NCBI RefSeq assembly: GCF_004210375.1
Contig: NC_134829.1
Coordinates: 30,954,034 to 31,018,033, forward strand
Direction: 5' to 3'
Origin: Tachypleus tridentatus
Lineage: Eukaryota; Arthropoda; Merostomata; Xiphosura; Limulidae
Length of the DNA: 64,000 nucleotides
Shown: piece after piece, positions 1-11,646 of the stretch
Numbering within the stretch: the stretch's first letter is position 1
Layout of the letters: each line of letters opens with the position of its first letter
Program-made: the position numbers and the translations under genes
The notes under the pieces: model-generated
What the model was told of the DNA's origin: nothing
Database searches by the model: none
What the model saw: only the letters and a program-made list of their open reading frames with translations

Positions 1-675
1 TTTCTCATGCATACATTTTTCTCTTCTGTTAGAAGAGTTTCAGATCATTTATTCAAGTAGAAACACGATATAATTATTGAGTTGTCAGGGTATAAACTTT
101 CAGTCTCTTATGTTCTTCCTATACTGAGATATCACTAAAGGTTTTCAACCCACGTTAACAGCCCTCTTCCATTTCCTCTGTCTTTTAAGGAATATATAAT
201 TCTGTCTAACAACAACTGAAGATTAGCAGATCTCATAAGCAGATGTGTCTTTCAAAAAGCATAGAGGTTGGGCCACCAAGAATGAGATAGGTCACAGATT
301 CACACAGAATACAAATGTTTAATAAAAGTCAACACAAATTACAATGCAAGCAACAATACCTTATTATAAAATTCAAGTAATACACCAAATTACCCACAGG
401 GCAACTAATCATGTACTTGTAGAAAAACACCACCAAAAAAACAGTGTAGCTAGCTGGAGAGTCAAATATTTTATTAAACCAAAAAGCACCTGCTTGTGTG
501 TTTTCTCTTCCTACCCATAACCTAGACTTGTATATCCTGAGTTTTACTACAATAATGCCCCAAAGTTAACATAAATCTACAGAGCTAACTCTAATACAAA
601 AATAAAGAAAGAAAATAATGCTAAACAAACTTAATGTTCACTCGTAGGTCAACTGACATTCATACTCAATAACTC
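1..675. other. Non-coding stretch, nothing recognised
   Basis: AT-rich sequence with no convincing coding region or repeat that I can name. It lies downstream of ILKAP in that gene's direction. No splice-site pattern or protein motif stands out on either strand. Confidence 0.4.
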
Positions 676-1038
676 ATTCTTATGGGTGAATTCACCTGTT
701 CATACAAGTAAAAACAGAAGTTAAACCTTTAGGCATGTACTTATGTTATGTTATACACTTCTTTGTTCATAACCCTCTCAACAGGTAAGTTATGTTACAT
801 GTAGGTCAGTTTTTCGGAGGTGACTTGTGAATACAGATAATGAAATAATAAAGAACTTATTCTTATGGGTGAATTCACCTGTTCATACAAGTAAAAACAG
901 AAGTTAAACCTTTAGGCATGTACTTATGTTATGTTATACACTTCTTTGTTCATAACCTCTCTCAACAGGTAAGTTATGTTACATGTAGGTCAGTTTTTCG
1001 GAGGTGACTTGTGAATACAGATAATGAAATAATAAAGT
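676..1038. repeat. 183-bp tandem duplication (two copies)
   Basis: A block beginning near the phrase ttcttatgggtgaattcacc is repeated head to tail with an offset of 183 bp (about 676-858 and 859-1038). The copies differ at only a few positions, so the duplication is recent or homogenised. No coding content was seen. Confidence 0.9.
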
Positions 1039-1619
1039 TTTTGCACACAATCAGTTTTTCTTTCCTCATGGTCACAAGATCATCACCTTTCCTGAGAAAT
1101 GAGAGAGTTTCAAAGCTTCCAGCATGCCATTGTGGCCAACATTCATAGTACTATATCATCTTGTGTCTTGATTAGACAGTCCTTTAGCCAAGGACATACT
1201 AGTGCAATTAGTTTATAGATACAATTCATGCCCTGTATTAAAGTATGGTGTCATTACTTTCATATAAGCCTGTGGATGACTGATATATCATTACTATTTT
1301 CATTTTTACCTGCATAGAATGACCATTCAAGTACGTTTCCACTTTCTTCAGATAGTAAAACAGATTTTAATTCCCATTAATATGGTTTGGGTCCTTCAGT
1401 TACTCTCACAAAGTTCCTAATTTGTTATCTTATATAATTTACCACTACTGCTGTATTATATGTAGAATGAGTAAAATCAGTATATGGTACAATAATACAT
1501 TTTTATCTTGCTCCTGACTTAGACAGTTATGTACTATGAACTGTAAGTTTGAAAAACAGTTGTGCAATTATAGTTTCTGCTTTTTGAAGTTCATTAGCAA
1601 TATCAGTGGTGTATGTTCA

Positions 1620-2912
1620 AATGCTGAACTACATACCACACAAGCAGTACACTGATATTTTATAAATACTATCATTTCAAGCAGTTTTGTTTTGTTGTTG
1701 TCATACAAACTACATACCACACAAGTGGTACACTGATATTTTATAAATACTATCATTTCAAGCAGTTTTGTTTTGTTGTTGTCATACAAACTACACACCA
1801 TACAAGTAGTACACTGATATTTTATAAATACTATCATTTCAAGCAGTTTTGTTTTGTTGTTGTCATACAAACTACATACCACACAAGTGGTACACTGATA
1901 TTTTATAAATACTATCATTTCAAGCAGTTTTGTTTTGTTGTTGTCATACAAACTACATACCACACAAGTGGTACACTGATATTTTATAAATACTATCATT
2001 TCAAGCAGTTTTGTTTTGTTGTTGTCATACAAACTACATACCACACAAGTAGTACACTGATATTTTATAAATACTATCATTTCAAGCAGTTTTGTTTTGT
2101 TGTTGTCATACAAACTACATACCATACAAGTGGTACACTGATATTTTATAAATACTATCATTTCAAGCAGTTTTGTGTTGTTGTCATACAAACTACATAC
2201 CATCCAAGTGGTACACTGATATTTTATAAATACTATCATTTCAAGCAGTTTTGTTGTGTTGTTGTCATACAAACTACATACCATACAAGTGGTACACTGA
2301 TATTTTATAAATACTATCATTTCAAGCAGTTTTGTTGTGTTGTTGTCATACAAACTACATACCACACAAGCAGTACACTGATATTTTATAAATACTATCA
2401 TTTCAAGCAGTTTTGTTTTGTTGTTGTCATACAAACTACATACCATACAAGTGGTACACTGATATTTTATAAATACTATCATTTCAAGCAGTTTTGTTGT
2501 GTTGTTGTCATACAAACTACATACCATACAAGTGGTACACTGATATTTTATAAATACTATCATTTCAAGCAGTTTTGTTTTGTTGTTGTCATACAAACTA
2601 CATACCATACAAGTGGTACACTGATATTTTATAAATACTATCATTTCAAGCAGTTTTGTTGTGTTGTTGTCATACAAACTACATACCACACAAGTGGTAC
2701 ACTGATATTTTATAAATACTATCATTTCAAGCAGTTTTGTTTTGTTGTTGTCATACAAACTACATACCATACAAGTGGTACACTGCTAGTTTATAAATAC
2801 TATCATTTCAAGCAGTTTTGTTTTGTTGTTGTCATACAAACTACACACCATACAAGTAGTACACTGATATTTTATAAATACTATCATTTCAAGCAGTTTT
2901 GTTTTGTTGTTG
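1620..2912. repeat. Minisatellite, 81-bp unit, about 16 copies
   Basis: A head-to-tail array of an 81-bp unit containing the phrases cacacaagtggtacactgat and ttgttttgttgttgtcat. Copies differ by a few substitutions and one has a short in-frame deletion in the GTTTT tract. Because 81 is divisible by 3 and one minus-strand frame of the unit lacks a stop, the array yields a 400-codon open frame (1568-2770) of 27-residue repeats. I read that as a by-product of the period, not a gene. A degenerate trinucleotide tract (TTG)n ends each unit. Confidence 0.95.
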
Positions 2913-2922
2913 TTGTATGATA

Positions 2923-3108
2923 TTAGTACTTGGTGTACACTTCAAATACCTGAACATGTTCCATATCCCCCTGTAACTTACCCCAAAGCTGCAACAATTC
3001 CATATCACTAGCATCTTTATCAAGGATGAATGGACAACCTTGGCAAAAATAAGTCAAAATGCATCCTCTAAACAAGGTGCACTGAGGGACTAAAATATGT
3101 CTTTCCAT
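2923..3108 (-). other. Possible coding exon of an unidentified gene
   Basis: A short minus-strand open frame (61 codons) ends beside the 81-bp minisatellite. Inside it, an acceptor-like site (ttttgccaag) and a strong donor-like site (GTAAGT after CTTTGGG) would bracket a mini-exon encoding roughly QGCPFILDKDASDMELLQLW. The residues look protein-like, but I do not recognise a family and see no partner exon nearby. It could be a chance open frame or a fossil of a mobile element. Confidence 0.15.
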
Positions 3109-3960
3109 TCTGATATTTCATTTTGTACTAAAAATAACTGATTATAAAGAAAGAAATGTACCTGCTGTTTTCTACCAAAAGGATATCTAAATTTAAATTA
3201 AGGAGAATACACATATATTTAGACTACACATCAGTTGCTGCTAAACAAGTCTTAAAATGTTTGATAAAACTTGTGTGAATACTACGATCTCAGTTAGTAA
3301 GACAAGAATACTAATCAAAAATACAATACAGAAACTTTTACAATATGAAAGTTCTGATTTTAATGATAACAGTATTCTGTACCACAGTATCAAGTGTACA
3401 TCAGGTAAGAATTACATTTAAAGGTTAATAATTAAAATCAGAACTCGCCTACTTGCATTTTTGAATTAATTATACAGTTTAGTAGGTTCCTCACTAAACA
3501 TTAAACACAAGTAAACTTATGCTATAAACCTCTATCACTCTACTTCAAAATATGTTTGGAGTTTAATGGTAAATTAAAACGACAAAATACAAATAAGAAC
3601 TAAAGTTCTAGACATTATGGTAGAGTATTTCTTATAACTCATAAATGCCAAGTTTTGTTAAGTTATCAAAATAATATTTTGTTCAGTAATTTTATAAAAA
3701 CTACAGCTGGCTTTATTAATGTACTCTCAATCATATCTTATTATATGTATTAATACTCTGTTTCATAATAAATGGTAATAAGGGACAAATAAATCTATAA
3801 TAAAAATCATATACAAGTTATACTAAAATTATACTTTATAAAGATGTTTAAAATATATGTGAGACTTCATAGAAAACTACAGTGGGATAAAAGAATCATT
3901 CATTGAAAACATATGGCTTAATATCTTTCTATCTATATACATATTACATTGTATTATTTG
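3109..3960. other. Non-coding stretch, nothing recognised
   Basis: Very AT-rich sequence with stops in all frames. I see no repeat family, RNA gene or coding exon that can be supported. Confidence 0.4.
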
Positions 3961-3970
3961 TAATTAACTA

Positions 3971-4017
3971 CTCCATAAGTGCTTATATGATTCTACAAAC
4001 TATATAAGCACTTATGG
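3971..4017. repeat. Inverted repeat (hairpin-forming)
   Basis: Perfect 16-bp arms, ccataagtgcttatat and atataagcacttatgg, are separated by about 15 bp. Weaker complementarity extends outward through flanking attaattattta-type sequence, so the palindrome may be the core of an old foldback element. Confidence 0.8.
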
Positions 4018-4695
4018 ATTAATTATTTACAAGCAATACAATTTAGTTTCTAATTGAAATTAGGATTATAAGTGGATTTATAAAGAAATGGTTAATATTG
4101 TTTTTAATATGATTCTGCAAACTATATACCGTATTTTCCGCCTAATAAGCCGAATTTCTGGCCCTAAATTTTGGACCTGATTTTTGGGGGTCGGCTTATT
4201 GGCCGATCACTCCTTTCGGAAATTTATTCTTCTTAGGAAATGTTTTTCTTTTGAAAATTACCACAGGCGGTAATTTTGTCCCATCAGCAAAGCACGTTAA
4301 GACTACAGTGAAACGTTGTTTCTGGAATTTCATTGGTTACCTAATTACAGTGAGTGGAGCCAATAACGAATGACATATTGATTCCATTTCTGTCTCAATA
4401 CGACACGTTCTACTTTACTACAGAACGCCAATGATCACACACAACATGCATGCTGACGCTGAAACGAGACTAAGAAATCATTTTGAAGAAACTTGTCACT
4501 TCTTAAAATGGCTTCGCTTATTAGGGTAATAAGCAAAACCCTCATTTTCAGAGCTGAAAATTGGCCTCGGCTTATTAACCGGAAAATACGGTAATCACTT
4601 ATGGATTACTTATTTACAAGTAATACAATTTTGTTTCTTATTGAAATTAGTATTATAAGTGGGTTTATAAAAAATGGTTAATATAGTTTTCAAAC
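3985..4695. repeat. Tandem duplication of ~120 bp, second copy interrupted
   Basis: The sequence from about 3985 to 4106 recurs at 4107-4128 and continues at 4594-4695, with clear matching before and after the interruption (gattctacaaactata against gattctgcaaactata; acttatggatta against acttatggatta). The interruption is the TA-flanked small transposon at 4129-4591. Copy 1 therefore acts as a paralogous empty site. Confidence 0.85.
4129..4591. mobile_element. Non-autonomous Tc1/mariner- or pogo-type DNA transposon (MITE)
   Basis: A 463-bp element whose ends are CCGTATTTTCCG and its exact reverse complement. The inverted repeat extends to about 25 bp with two mismatches, through TAATAAGCCGA. 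It is flanked on both sides by TA, the target duplication typical of Tc1/mariner/pogo elements. The tandem copy at 3985-4106 has the same flanking sequence without the insert, which independently fixes both ends. No transposase coding is visible inside, so it would depend on enzyme supplied elsewhere. The exact family was not determined. Confidence 0.85.
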
Positions 4696-5196
4696 ACTAA
4701 AGAAGTTTAATATAAAAGAAGTAATGTTTAAGTACTATAATCAATCATACTTGAAAAGTTTTCCACTCATATTACTAAATATTTCTTTCCTAAATAAATG
4801 ACTGTATAATAAAAATATTTGTCAATCATAAAGCCACGAAGGAAAACTCAACTTGTCTCAAACTTATTTCTGTACGAGATGTTTAGAAAGTAATAAACTT
4901 CACTGAAAAACTATTTTACGATATCTAGTTTAGTCTGCACAACATACATTTCTCTAAGATGCTGAACTTTCCAAAGATGTTTTTAGTAAAGTCCACTGCA
5001 TATCTTATGATCAGTGACACATTAAGACACTGAGTGAAGTACAAACTAGTGCCCCCCCACTTTCAGGAAAATACCATATAATTTAATAATGTACTGAATT
5101 TATTAACTATAACAAAAATGAAGGAAATATAAAATGAGAAACATATATTTCTTGAAAAAATAGTTCATTACTACTATTTTATTTCACATTCACATG

Positions 5197-5510
5197 CTCA
5201 CAATGTGCAGAGGACCCCTGATGGTAATGGGCTCTGAGCAACTGCTCCTTTTGCATTCACGTTATTATTATTACGCTCACAATGTGCAGAGGACCCCTGA
5301 TGGTAATGGGCTCTGAGCAACTGCTCCTTTTGCATTCACGTTATTATTATTACGCTCACAATGTGCAGAGGACCCCTGATGGTAATGGGCTTTGAGCAAC
5401 TGCTCTTTTTGCATTCACATGTTATTATTATTACACTCACAATGTGCAGAGGACCCCTGATGGTAATAGGCTCTGAGCAACTGCTCTTTTTGGCCATTTC
5501 ATAGCATGAC
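5197..5510. repeat. Tandem repeat, 79-81 bp unit, four copies
   Basis: Four head-to-tail copies of a unit containing tgtgcagaggacccctgatg and ggctctgagcaactgctc, starting near 5197, 5276, 5355 and 5436. Three units end in a (ATT)n tract. The small minus-strand open frame across it (5336-5527) is repetitive and not a credible gene. Confidence 0.9.
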
Positions 5511-5519
5511 CCTACTTTA

Positions 5520-8260
5520 AAAATCAACTAAACTCCTAATGTTTTGCTATTTCAACACTTATATACATAGAAATATATACATATATAGGGTAAACAGGAG
5601 TTATGTAATGAATGTATTTACTGCATTTCAGAGAAAGGAGCCTTGAGTCTGTCACAATAGTTAGAATTCCACTAGCCAAACAGTAGCACACATGGTCCCC
5701 AGCATAACTACACTTTTAAAAATATTTTGTTGATGGTTCTCAACCAAATGAACAAAGGTTCAGTCTAGTGGACCAATATCACACTGGAGAAGAAATGTTG
5801 ACTATTATTCCTGATTTATTAAGTATATCTTTATGAAATGTGCCAAGTATTTTAGTAAAATGTACAACTTTGTTGTACACAAAAAAAATCAGATATGTTA
5901 CAAAAGTATTTGTCCTGGTCATAAGTATGTAAAATGACATCAGTTTGACTCAGAATACAAGTCAAAGTGTAAGGGGTTCATCCATTATACAATCTGCATA
6001 TTGCATGTGCATAACTTCCATGAGGTTTGCATGTTACATTGCTTGACCTCAAGAACCTTTAAAATTGCATTTATCTATATTTTTCATTATTCCTGTGCAT
6101 TCTTCTGGTATTTACTCTCTTTTACCACAAACTGTCATAGTAGTATGTTTGGTATTTGGATCTTAAATTTAAGGACATTTAGTTGCTAGAAAGGGCTAAA
6201 AAAAATTTAAAAAAGCTAACAGAATGATTCCTTAGAAGGTTGTTGTTATAGTTTTATAGAAGGACTAGTTAAGGTTTTGAAAATTATTTTCTTTTATGTT
6301 TAATGATATGTATAAGTTGTATTTTGAAGACAAAAGGATAATACTATATACATTTAAAATTTGAGAATGACAGACTGAGCTCCAGTTATGACAGTTTCAT
6401 TTTTGTCATAAGATGAATGGCTCATGGAAACATAGCCATTTGCAGTAGTGAGACCAACGCTTTAAAAGGTTTATTTGTACAAAAACAGATGACTTATGTT
6501 CTAACCTTTTCATGTTAAAAACATACACACCAACTTCATAATATAAAATACTTTAAAAAAGTAAAAACAAATAAAACATTTAACAACAAACAAGATTTTG
6601 TACTTATAATTATCACACATAACAATTAATGCAAATCAACAAAAAAATAATATGCTTGTAAATTTTTCATCTAATTACACAAATTCAATTATAAGAAACC
6701 AAACTCATTCTAACAAAAACTGTATTCTCGAAATTTCCAAATCTGAACAATACTATGATTACTTTCAGTGTATCGTACAGTACAACTCGCATCATGTTAG
6801 GGTAGTTAGGCTGTTCAAGAAGAAACAGTTTTAAGTTGTGTGAAAAATAGAGTATTAAAAGTAATAAAATATATTTTATAAAATCATAAGACTCCAAAGA
6901 AAACTTACTAAAACTGAGAACCAAACAGTATCTTCTTTATGTGTTTATGGAATACTGACATAACTTATGTCATAAGTTAATAACTTTTAACACATAACTT
7001 GCAAACACAATTTATTTGATTTACACATTATGAATTATGTTAATTATCAGCTTATTGCAAGTTTTAGCAGAACAGCTATGTGCACTAAAATGTTTGTTTG
7101 TTGAACTTCACACAGAGGTACTCCAGGGTTATCTCTACTGGCCATTCCTAAGTTTAATGAAACAGACTAGAAAGAAAGTCGTTATTCAACACCATCAGCC
7201 ATCAACTCTTGTGGTTAAACTGTTACCTTGTGATTATCCTACGGCCAAAAGAGCGAGCATAATCGGACAAACTGAACGGCACTGTTCACACGGATTTATT
7301 ACATACCAATTTTGGTTCAGCGTCAGTAATAGTTACCTCCAACTCACAGGAACTGATTTTAGTCATAGAATACAACTGAAATAAATCCCCTAACTGTACA
7401 CCTGTGAATATTTTAAATTTATATTAACAATTAATACCTGCGCACATTGGAATTTGAACTGATCGGTATCAGCCTCATTGGTTTATATAATCTCCAAGTT
7501 GGTTTATTATTAAAGCTATTTATAAACAGTTTTAAAACACTCAAATTAAAATTGCTGTGTAAAAGGAACACGGAAATTGTTTTCTTTAACACTGACAGTT
7601 ATCGAGATTTTCAGTATATCATCTATTTGCACTGAATTTGAAATGGCTAACAGATTAACGATTTAATGTTAAAGTTGTGCGTGCCAACTGACTTTTTTTT
7701 TTTTGAATTATTACGTGACAACTATAAATAATTGTTATTCCTTCATTCTTTATGGAACATGTAAGCCTACCTCTTTTGCTAGGAATTCAATCACACATAA
7801 TTACAGAACGTAGTGTAAGAGCCGAGTTTTAAAAATATCCGACTAACTTTTACTAAAGTCCTGGTTTAGTAAACTACAACAAACTACTGCTTCAACCAGC
7901 TGAATAAAGAAAAAAATAGTAAACTGTAAAAACAAGAAAAATTCAAAATAAAACTTCCAAACAGTAGAGACACAAGTTTTATCACTTACAAGTAAAAAAA
8001 CAAACAAACTAAAAGCACACCAAAATAAAATAAAACAATAAATAAATCGGATCCTGCAAAAATTAACGGATAACAGTAATCCTAAGTATCTGCACGTTAC
8101 TAAGTTACGGTTGTAACTTGCTGTTACTTCTAGGCTGTTTCAACATTGGATCTTGCTCTCTGTATGACATCTTGCAATTTTCTTTTTCGCCCATCCACGG
8201 TTTGAGTTGATACTGTTGGATATTTCGTCAGTCGGTCACAAGAAAGGAAGATCTCTCATC
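5520..8260. other. Non-coding stretch, no supported gene
   Basis: About 2.7 kb with only short, compositionally biased open frames, such as 7037-7384 on the plus strand, which lacks recognisable motifs. A phrase near 7237-7275 weakly resembles the middle of the SINE described elsewhere but is too diverged to call. Confidence 0.4.
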
Positions 8261-8270
8261 CTAGGTGGCT

Positions 8271-8545
8271 TTTGTTGTTATTGTTTAACTTTGCGCAAAG
8301 CAACACGAGGGGTATTTGCGCTAGCAGTCTAATTTAACAGTGTAAGATTAGAGGAAAGGTATTTAGTCATCACCACCCACGGCCAAATCTTGGGCTATTT
8401 TTCTACCAACGAATAGTGGGATTGACCGTCACATTATAATGCCCCCACGGCTGAAAGGGCGAGCATGTTTGGTGCGACGGGGATTCGAACCCGCGACCCT
8501 CAGATTACGAATTGAACGCCTAAACCCACCTCGCCATGCTGGGCC
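8271..8545 (-). mobile_element. tRNA-derived SINE, family 1
   Basis: Reads on the minus strand from a tRNA-like head (8545 side, with a B-box-like GGTTCGAATCC equivalent near 8478) to a tail ending in an (AAC)n-rich stretch at 8271. The body holds the conserved phrases cccaagatttggccgtgggt and ggtgatgactaaatacc in decayed form. It sits at the 3' edge of a decayed retroelement gag-like frame (8548-9060) and probably inserted into it. Confidence 0.9.
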
Positions 8546-8547
8546 TG

Positions 8548-9060
8548 TACGTTAGGAACTTGAGAAATTAAAACAGGCGATTCAGAAGGCTTTTCTTTTT
8601 CGATATTAGTAAGTTGATTATTAGTGTTATTGCAATCTTGCGCAATATGTCCGATCTCTCCACATTTCCTACATTTACGCGTGGGACAGTTGTTGTACAA
8701 ATGATCATCAGCCAGACATCTATTACCCACTTTTATCTGATCATTGTGTTTTATTTGATAGAATGCAGCCTTTTCGACTGGGTCTATAAGGCGAATAGCA
8801 TACGGTAAAGATGATACACCTGTTGGTAACTGAAAGCGTACATGCCTAATTCCTGTATAGATACCATTAATACGTTTCTACACAATCGGGCCTTTTAGAG
8901 TGCAACCTAGTTCGATTAATTTGTCCTTAATTTGATTATCATCATTCTGCAAAATAAACGTAACTTCTAATCCTCCAGGTCTTGGAACGATTACCGAGAT
9001 TTATGCATCACTATATTCTGCACATATTTGCCGGAACACATCTGGTAGTCAATATTATCA
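8548..9060 (-). pseudogene. Retroelement gag/ORF1-like remnant with CCHC zinc knuckle
   Basis: The minus-strand translation gives a stretch including VTFILQNDDNQIKDKLIELG, then HVRFQLPTGVSSLPYAIRLI, then a zinc knuckle CRKCGEIGHIAQDC with the CX2CX4HX4C spacing. This layout (an RNA-binding-like domain followed by a knuckle) is typical of nucleocapsid proteins of retrotransposons. At least two stops or frameshifts interrupt it upstream (near 8880 and 9000), and a SINE lies against its C-terminal side. No reverse transcriptase is adjacent, so the parent class (LINE or LTR) is undetermined. Confidence 0.6.
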
Positions 9061-9498
9061 AAATGCAAAAAAAACAGAACGCTTCACACACGATCTAATA
9101 TCACACATATCATCACCCCTCATTATTTCACCTTCCACCCCTTCAGAATAAAGCATAATGGTCCGTGCAATAAATAAATCGGAATATTAAATTTAACAAC
9201 AATTAATGTAGCGTATCTAACGTAAAGTGATTACTACAGGAATAGAATTTAAAACGAACTTCAACGGAAAGAAAACTAACTTCGAAATACTTCAGAAGCG
9301 TAACCTTAAACGCGGAGCTCACACACCTGTCCATGCCAGGCCTGTCTTGAATAAGAATGATTAATATATGTACATTTGTTTAGTAGTTGTTGTCTTATCA
9401 TACTAATAATCAGTCAGGTTTATTTTTTAATTTAAAGGGTTAAACATAACCTATTTATTAATGTTTCCTGACAGTGAATCCTGTAATTTCAGTTTGTA

Positions 9499-9734
9499 CA
9501 GTGTGTTCGGACAGTCACTGTACACTTATATATTTATTGCGATGTGGAACAGGTGTATCTGGGAATTTTTCAGCAAATCGTTGTCGCATCACATCTGTGT
9601 ATCCACCACCTTCTCGGAATATGTGTTCGACGAGCCATACACGTTCTTCAGTTGTTAAAACCATATTGGGATCAAAATCTGAAATATAATAACATATGAT
9701 TACAAAACTGCACAGTGACTTTCCAAACACCCTG
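9499..9734 (-). mobile_element. Small TA-flanked DNA element carrying a transposase HTH fragment
   Basis: A 236-bp element with imperfect inverted ends: CAGTGTGTTCGGACAGTCAC on the left and, reading inward, CAGGGTGTTTGGAAAGTCAC on the right, each flanked by TA. On the minus strand it encodes about 45 residues beginning MVLTTEERVWLVEHIFREGG and continuing through RQRFAEKFPDTPVPHRN. This resembles the N-terminal helix-turn-helix domain (DUF4817-like) of arthropod transposon proteins. The catalytic part is missing, so this is an internally deleted derivative that keeps both ends and the DNA-binding start. Confidence 0.7.
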
Positions 9735-9793
9735 TATAATAGCTCGTTACTTCAAAAACACGTTCTGCACTTTTGGCCACTAATACGCTGTAA

Positions 9794-9860
9794 AGTGACC
9801 GTCAAATCCCTTTATTCTAGCAAAGAAGATTAACCTAAGAGTTGGTGTTGGTTGTTCTTA
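9794..9860 (+). mobile_element. Decayed fragment of SINE family 1
   Basis: Shows the SINE body in diverged form: gtgaccgtcaaatccctt, then cctaagagttggtgttggtt, aligning to the consensus phrases gtgacggtcaatcccact and cccaagagttggcggtgggt. Head and tail are absent. Confidence 0.5.
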
Positions 9861-10580
9861 AAGTGCATTTCCTTCAGTCAATTAGTTTAAAACTGATGAC
9901 CAACATGAGCATATAAAGCTTGTATAGCTTTATGCAATCAACGTGATTCAGTACGTATTGAAGATGTTAAGACACATGGTCTGTCAGTTTAACAGAGCAA
10001 AAATTTTCTTCTAAATGCAGAAACGGTTGCTACCTACAGATGTCGCATATAAAGTATTCCATTCTTTACACAGAATATAATAACATAATAGTGACATGTT
10101 TTGTCTCTTTATACTGCAGTTATTTCAATGCTTATGATTTATGTATGTGGTTGTAGAAGATATGAAATAAAAAGAAGAATATAGCTCGGTGATTTATATT
10201 TAATTTTTGCCATTATTATTAGTAGTTACATGTTGTAGTTGAAAAGATAAGTTGCCAAAGACTTATTTAGTCTTCTTTAAACCTATACGATTATCAAATA
10301 ACAACTTTGGTGATTTTATTAATTTAATTACAATAATTAATTAGAAGAATGCCCTTGTAACTATCATTATTTGTGATTTTAATCCTAAAAATACCGACTT
10401 ATTTTTTAAACGTATTATCTTTTAGGTCCTACGTGAATCATCATGCTGAGTAACTTCATATCTTTACATTTACTAGTGTAAAGAACTAAGCAAAAAAAAA
10501 ATTTACTTCGAAGGACGTAGTCGATGTTTCTATAATATACTTTAATTGCCACGTGATCTTCTGATTGTTTTGTCGGTTGA
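9861..10580. other. Non-coding stretch, nothing recognised
   Basis: AT-rich, short open frames only, no repeat family recognised. It ends in the 12-bp target copy TTATTACTTAAC that precedes the next SINE. Confidence 0.4.
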
Positions 10581-10593
10581 TTATTACTTAACG

Positions 10594-10870
10594 GGCCCGG
10601 CATGGCCAAGCGTGTTAAGGCGTGCGACTCATAATCTGAGGGTCGGGGGTTCGCATCCCCATCGCGCCAAACATGCTGGCCTTTTCAGTCGTGGAGGCGT
10701 TATAAAGGTGACGGTCAATCCCACTATTTGTTAGTAAAAGAGTAGCCCAAGAGTTGGCGGTGGGTGGTGATGACTAGCTGCCTTCCCTCTAGTCTTACAC
10801 TGCTAAATTAGGGACGGCTAGCACAGATAGCCCTCAAGTAGCTTTGTGCAAATTCGAAAAACAAACAAAC
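10594..10870 (+). mobile_element. tRNA-derived SINE, family 1, full length with target duplication
   Basis: Complete copy: a tRNA-like head starting GGCCCGGCATGGCC with A-box and B-box-like segments (gggggttcgcatcccc), a body with cccaagagttggcggtgggt, and a 3' end gcacagatagccctcaagta followed by (AAAC)n. It is bracketed by an exact 12-bp repeat TTATTACTTAAC at 10581-10592 and 10871-10882, a target-site duplication. The internal RNA polymerase III boxes explain transcription. It has no coding capacity and would rely on LINE enzymes. Confidence 0.95.
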
Positions 10871-11646
10871 TTATTACTTAACTAGATTTGTCTACTCACT
10901 TCTCTCTTGTACGAGGTATTAATGGCCCGGTGGCTAAGGTACTCGCCTCGTAATCCGAGAATCGCGGGTTCGAATCTCTGTTATACCAAACATGCTCGCC
11001 CTTTCAGTCGTGAGGGCGTTATAATGTGACAGTTAATCCTACTATTCGTCGGTAAAAGAGTAGCCCAAGAGTTGGGAGTGGGTGGTGATGATTAGCTGCC
11101 TTCCATCTGGTCTTATATTTCTAAATTAGGGACGATTAGCACAGGTAGTCCTCGTGTAACTTCACGCGAAATTCAAACCAAACAACGTATTAATAAACGG
11201 TATCGAAACATGCCAGTTTTAAACGTGTGCAGGAAGATTGACTCTTGAAATAAATGTCTGGGCTAGAGTTTTTAAACTTGTGTTCTGTTTGAAATGTGTC
11301 GATCCTGTTACAGGTATAAGAAGGAATCACTTATTATTGCTCAAAATTGAGTTCCACGCTGTTTCTGAAAGAATGTATAATAAATGTTATGTAGTAATAC
11401 AGGGTCAATATTTATAGGATTACGGGGCTGCTACTCGTTCCCTTACTACAATCTCTAGCCTTCCGGATAGAGAAGGGATTTATAAACTGACTCTCAAAAT
11501 TTTATTTTAGTGCATATTATATGCTATTCATTTCAAATAAAGTGGTCCTTCATTAGGCCTGATTTGACAAATGTATATTAGTCTACGCTAAAAAGTACTG
11601 TTTACCTTTGAATAATACTTGCGGATGATTCTTATAACTACATTTT
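10871..11646. repeat. Left arm of a 776-bp inverted duplication
   Basis: Matches the reverse complement of 13396-14171 along its whole length, with about a dozen mismatches by eye (roughly 98% identity). It includes a SINE and about 450 bp of otherwise single-looking sequence (tgtgcaggaagattgactct, gcctgatttgacaaatgtat). The outer edge coincides with the TTATTACTTAAC target copy of the neighbouring SINE; the inner edge is at gtagttataagaatc / gattcttataactac. Spacer length is about 1.75 kb. Confidence 0.95.
10924..11186 (+). mobile_element. tRNA-derived SINE, family 1 variant head, in the left inverted arm
   Basis: The head reads GGCCCGGTGGCTAAGGTACT, a different tRNA-like start from the copy at 10594, followed by the same body (gttgggagtgggtggtgatg). 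The copy is flanked by GTATTAAT at 10916-10923 and 11187-11194. The inverted arm carries the same insertion and duplication, so the SINE inserted before the inverted duplication arose. Confidence 0.9.

Noticed and set aside
1568..2770. 400-codon open frame of 27-residue repeats as a repeat-protein gene
   Set aside because: It is the 81-bp minisatellite read in its one stop-free frame. The period is a multiple of three by chance, there is no promoter, signal or unique flanking coding sequence, and the array continues beyond the frame.
7237..7275. SINE family 1 fragment
   Set aside because: Only a short, weak resemblance to the phrase ggctgaaagggcgagcatgt; not enough to support a call.
7037..7384. 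115-codon plus-strand ORF as a gene
   Set aside because: No recognisable domain, biased composition, and a middle part that vaguely resembles decayed SINE sequence.
10594..10670. tRNA gene at the SINE head (also at 10924 and 12095)
   Set aside because: The A- and B-box-like segments belong to SINEs with bodies, tails and target duplications. The cloverleaf is not well kept.
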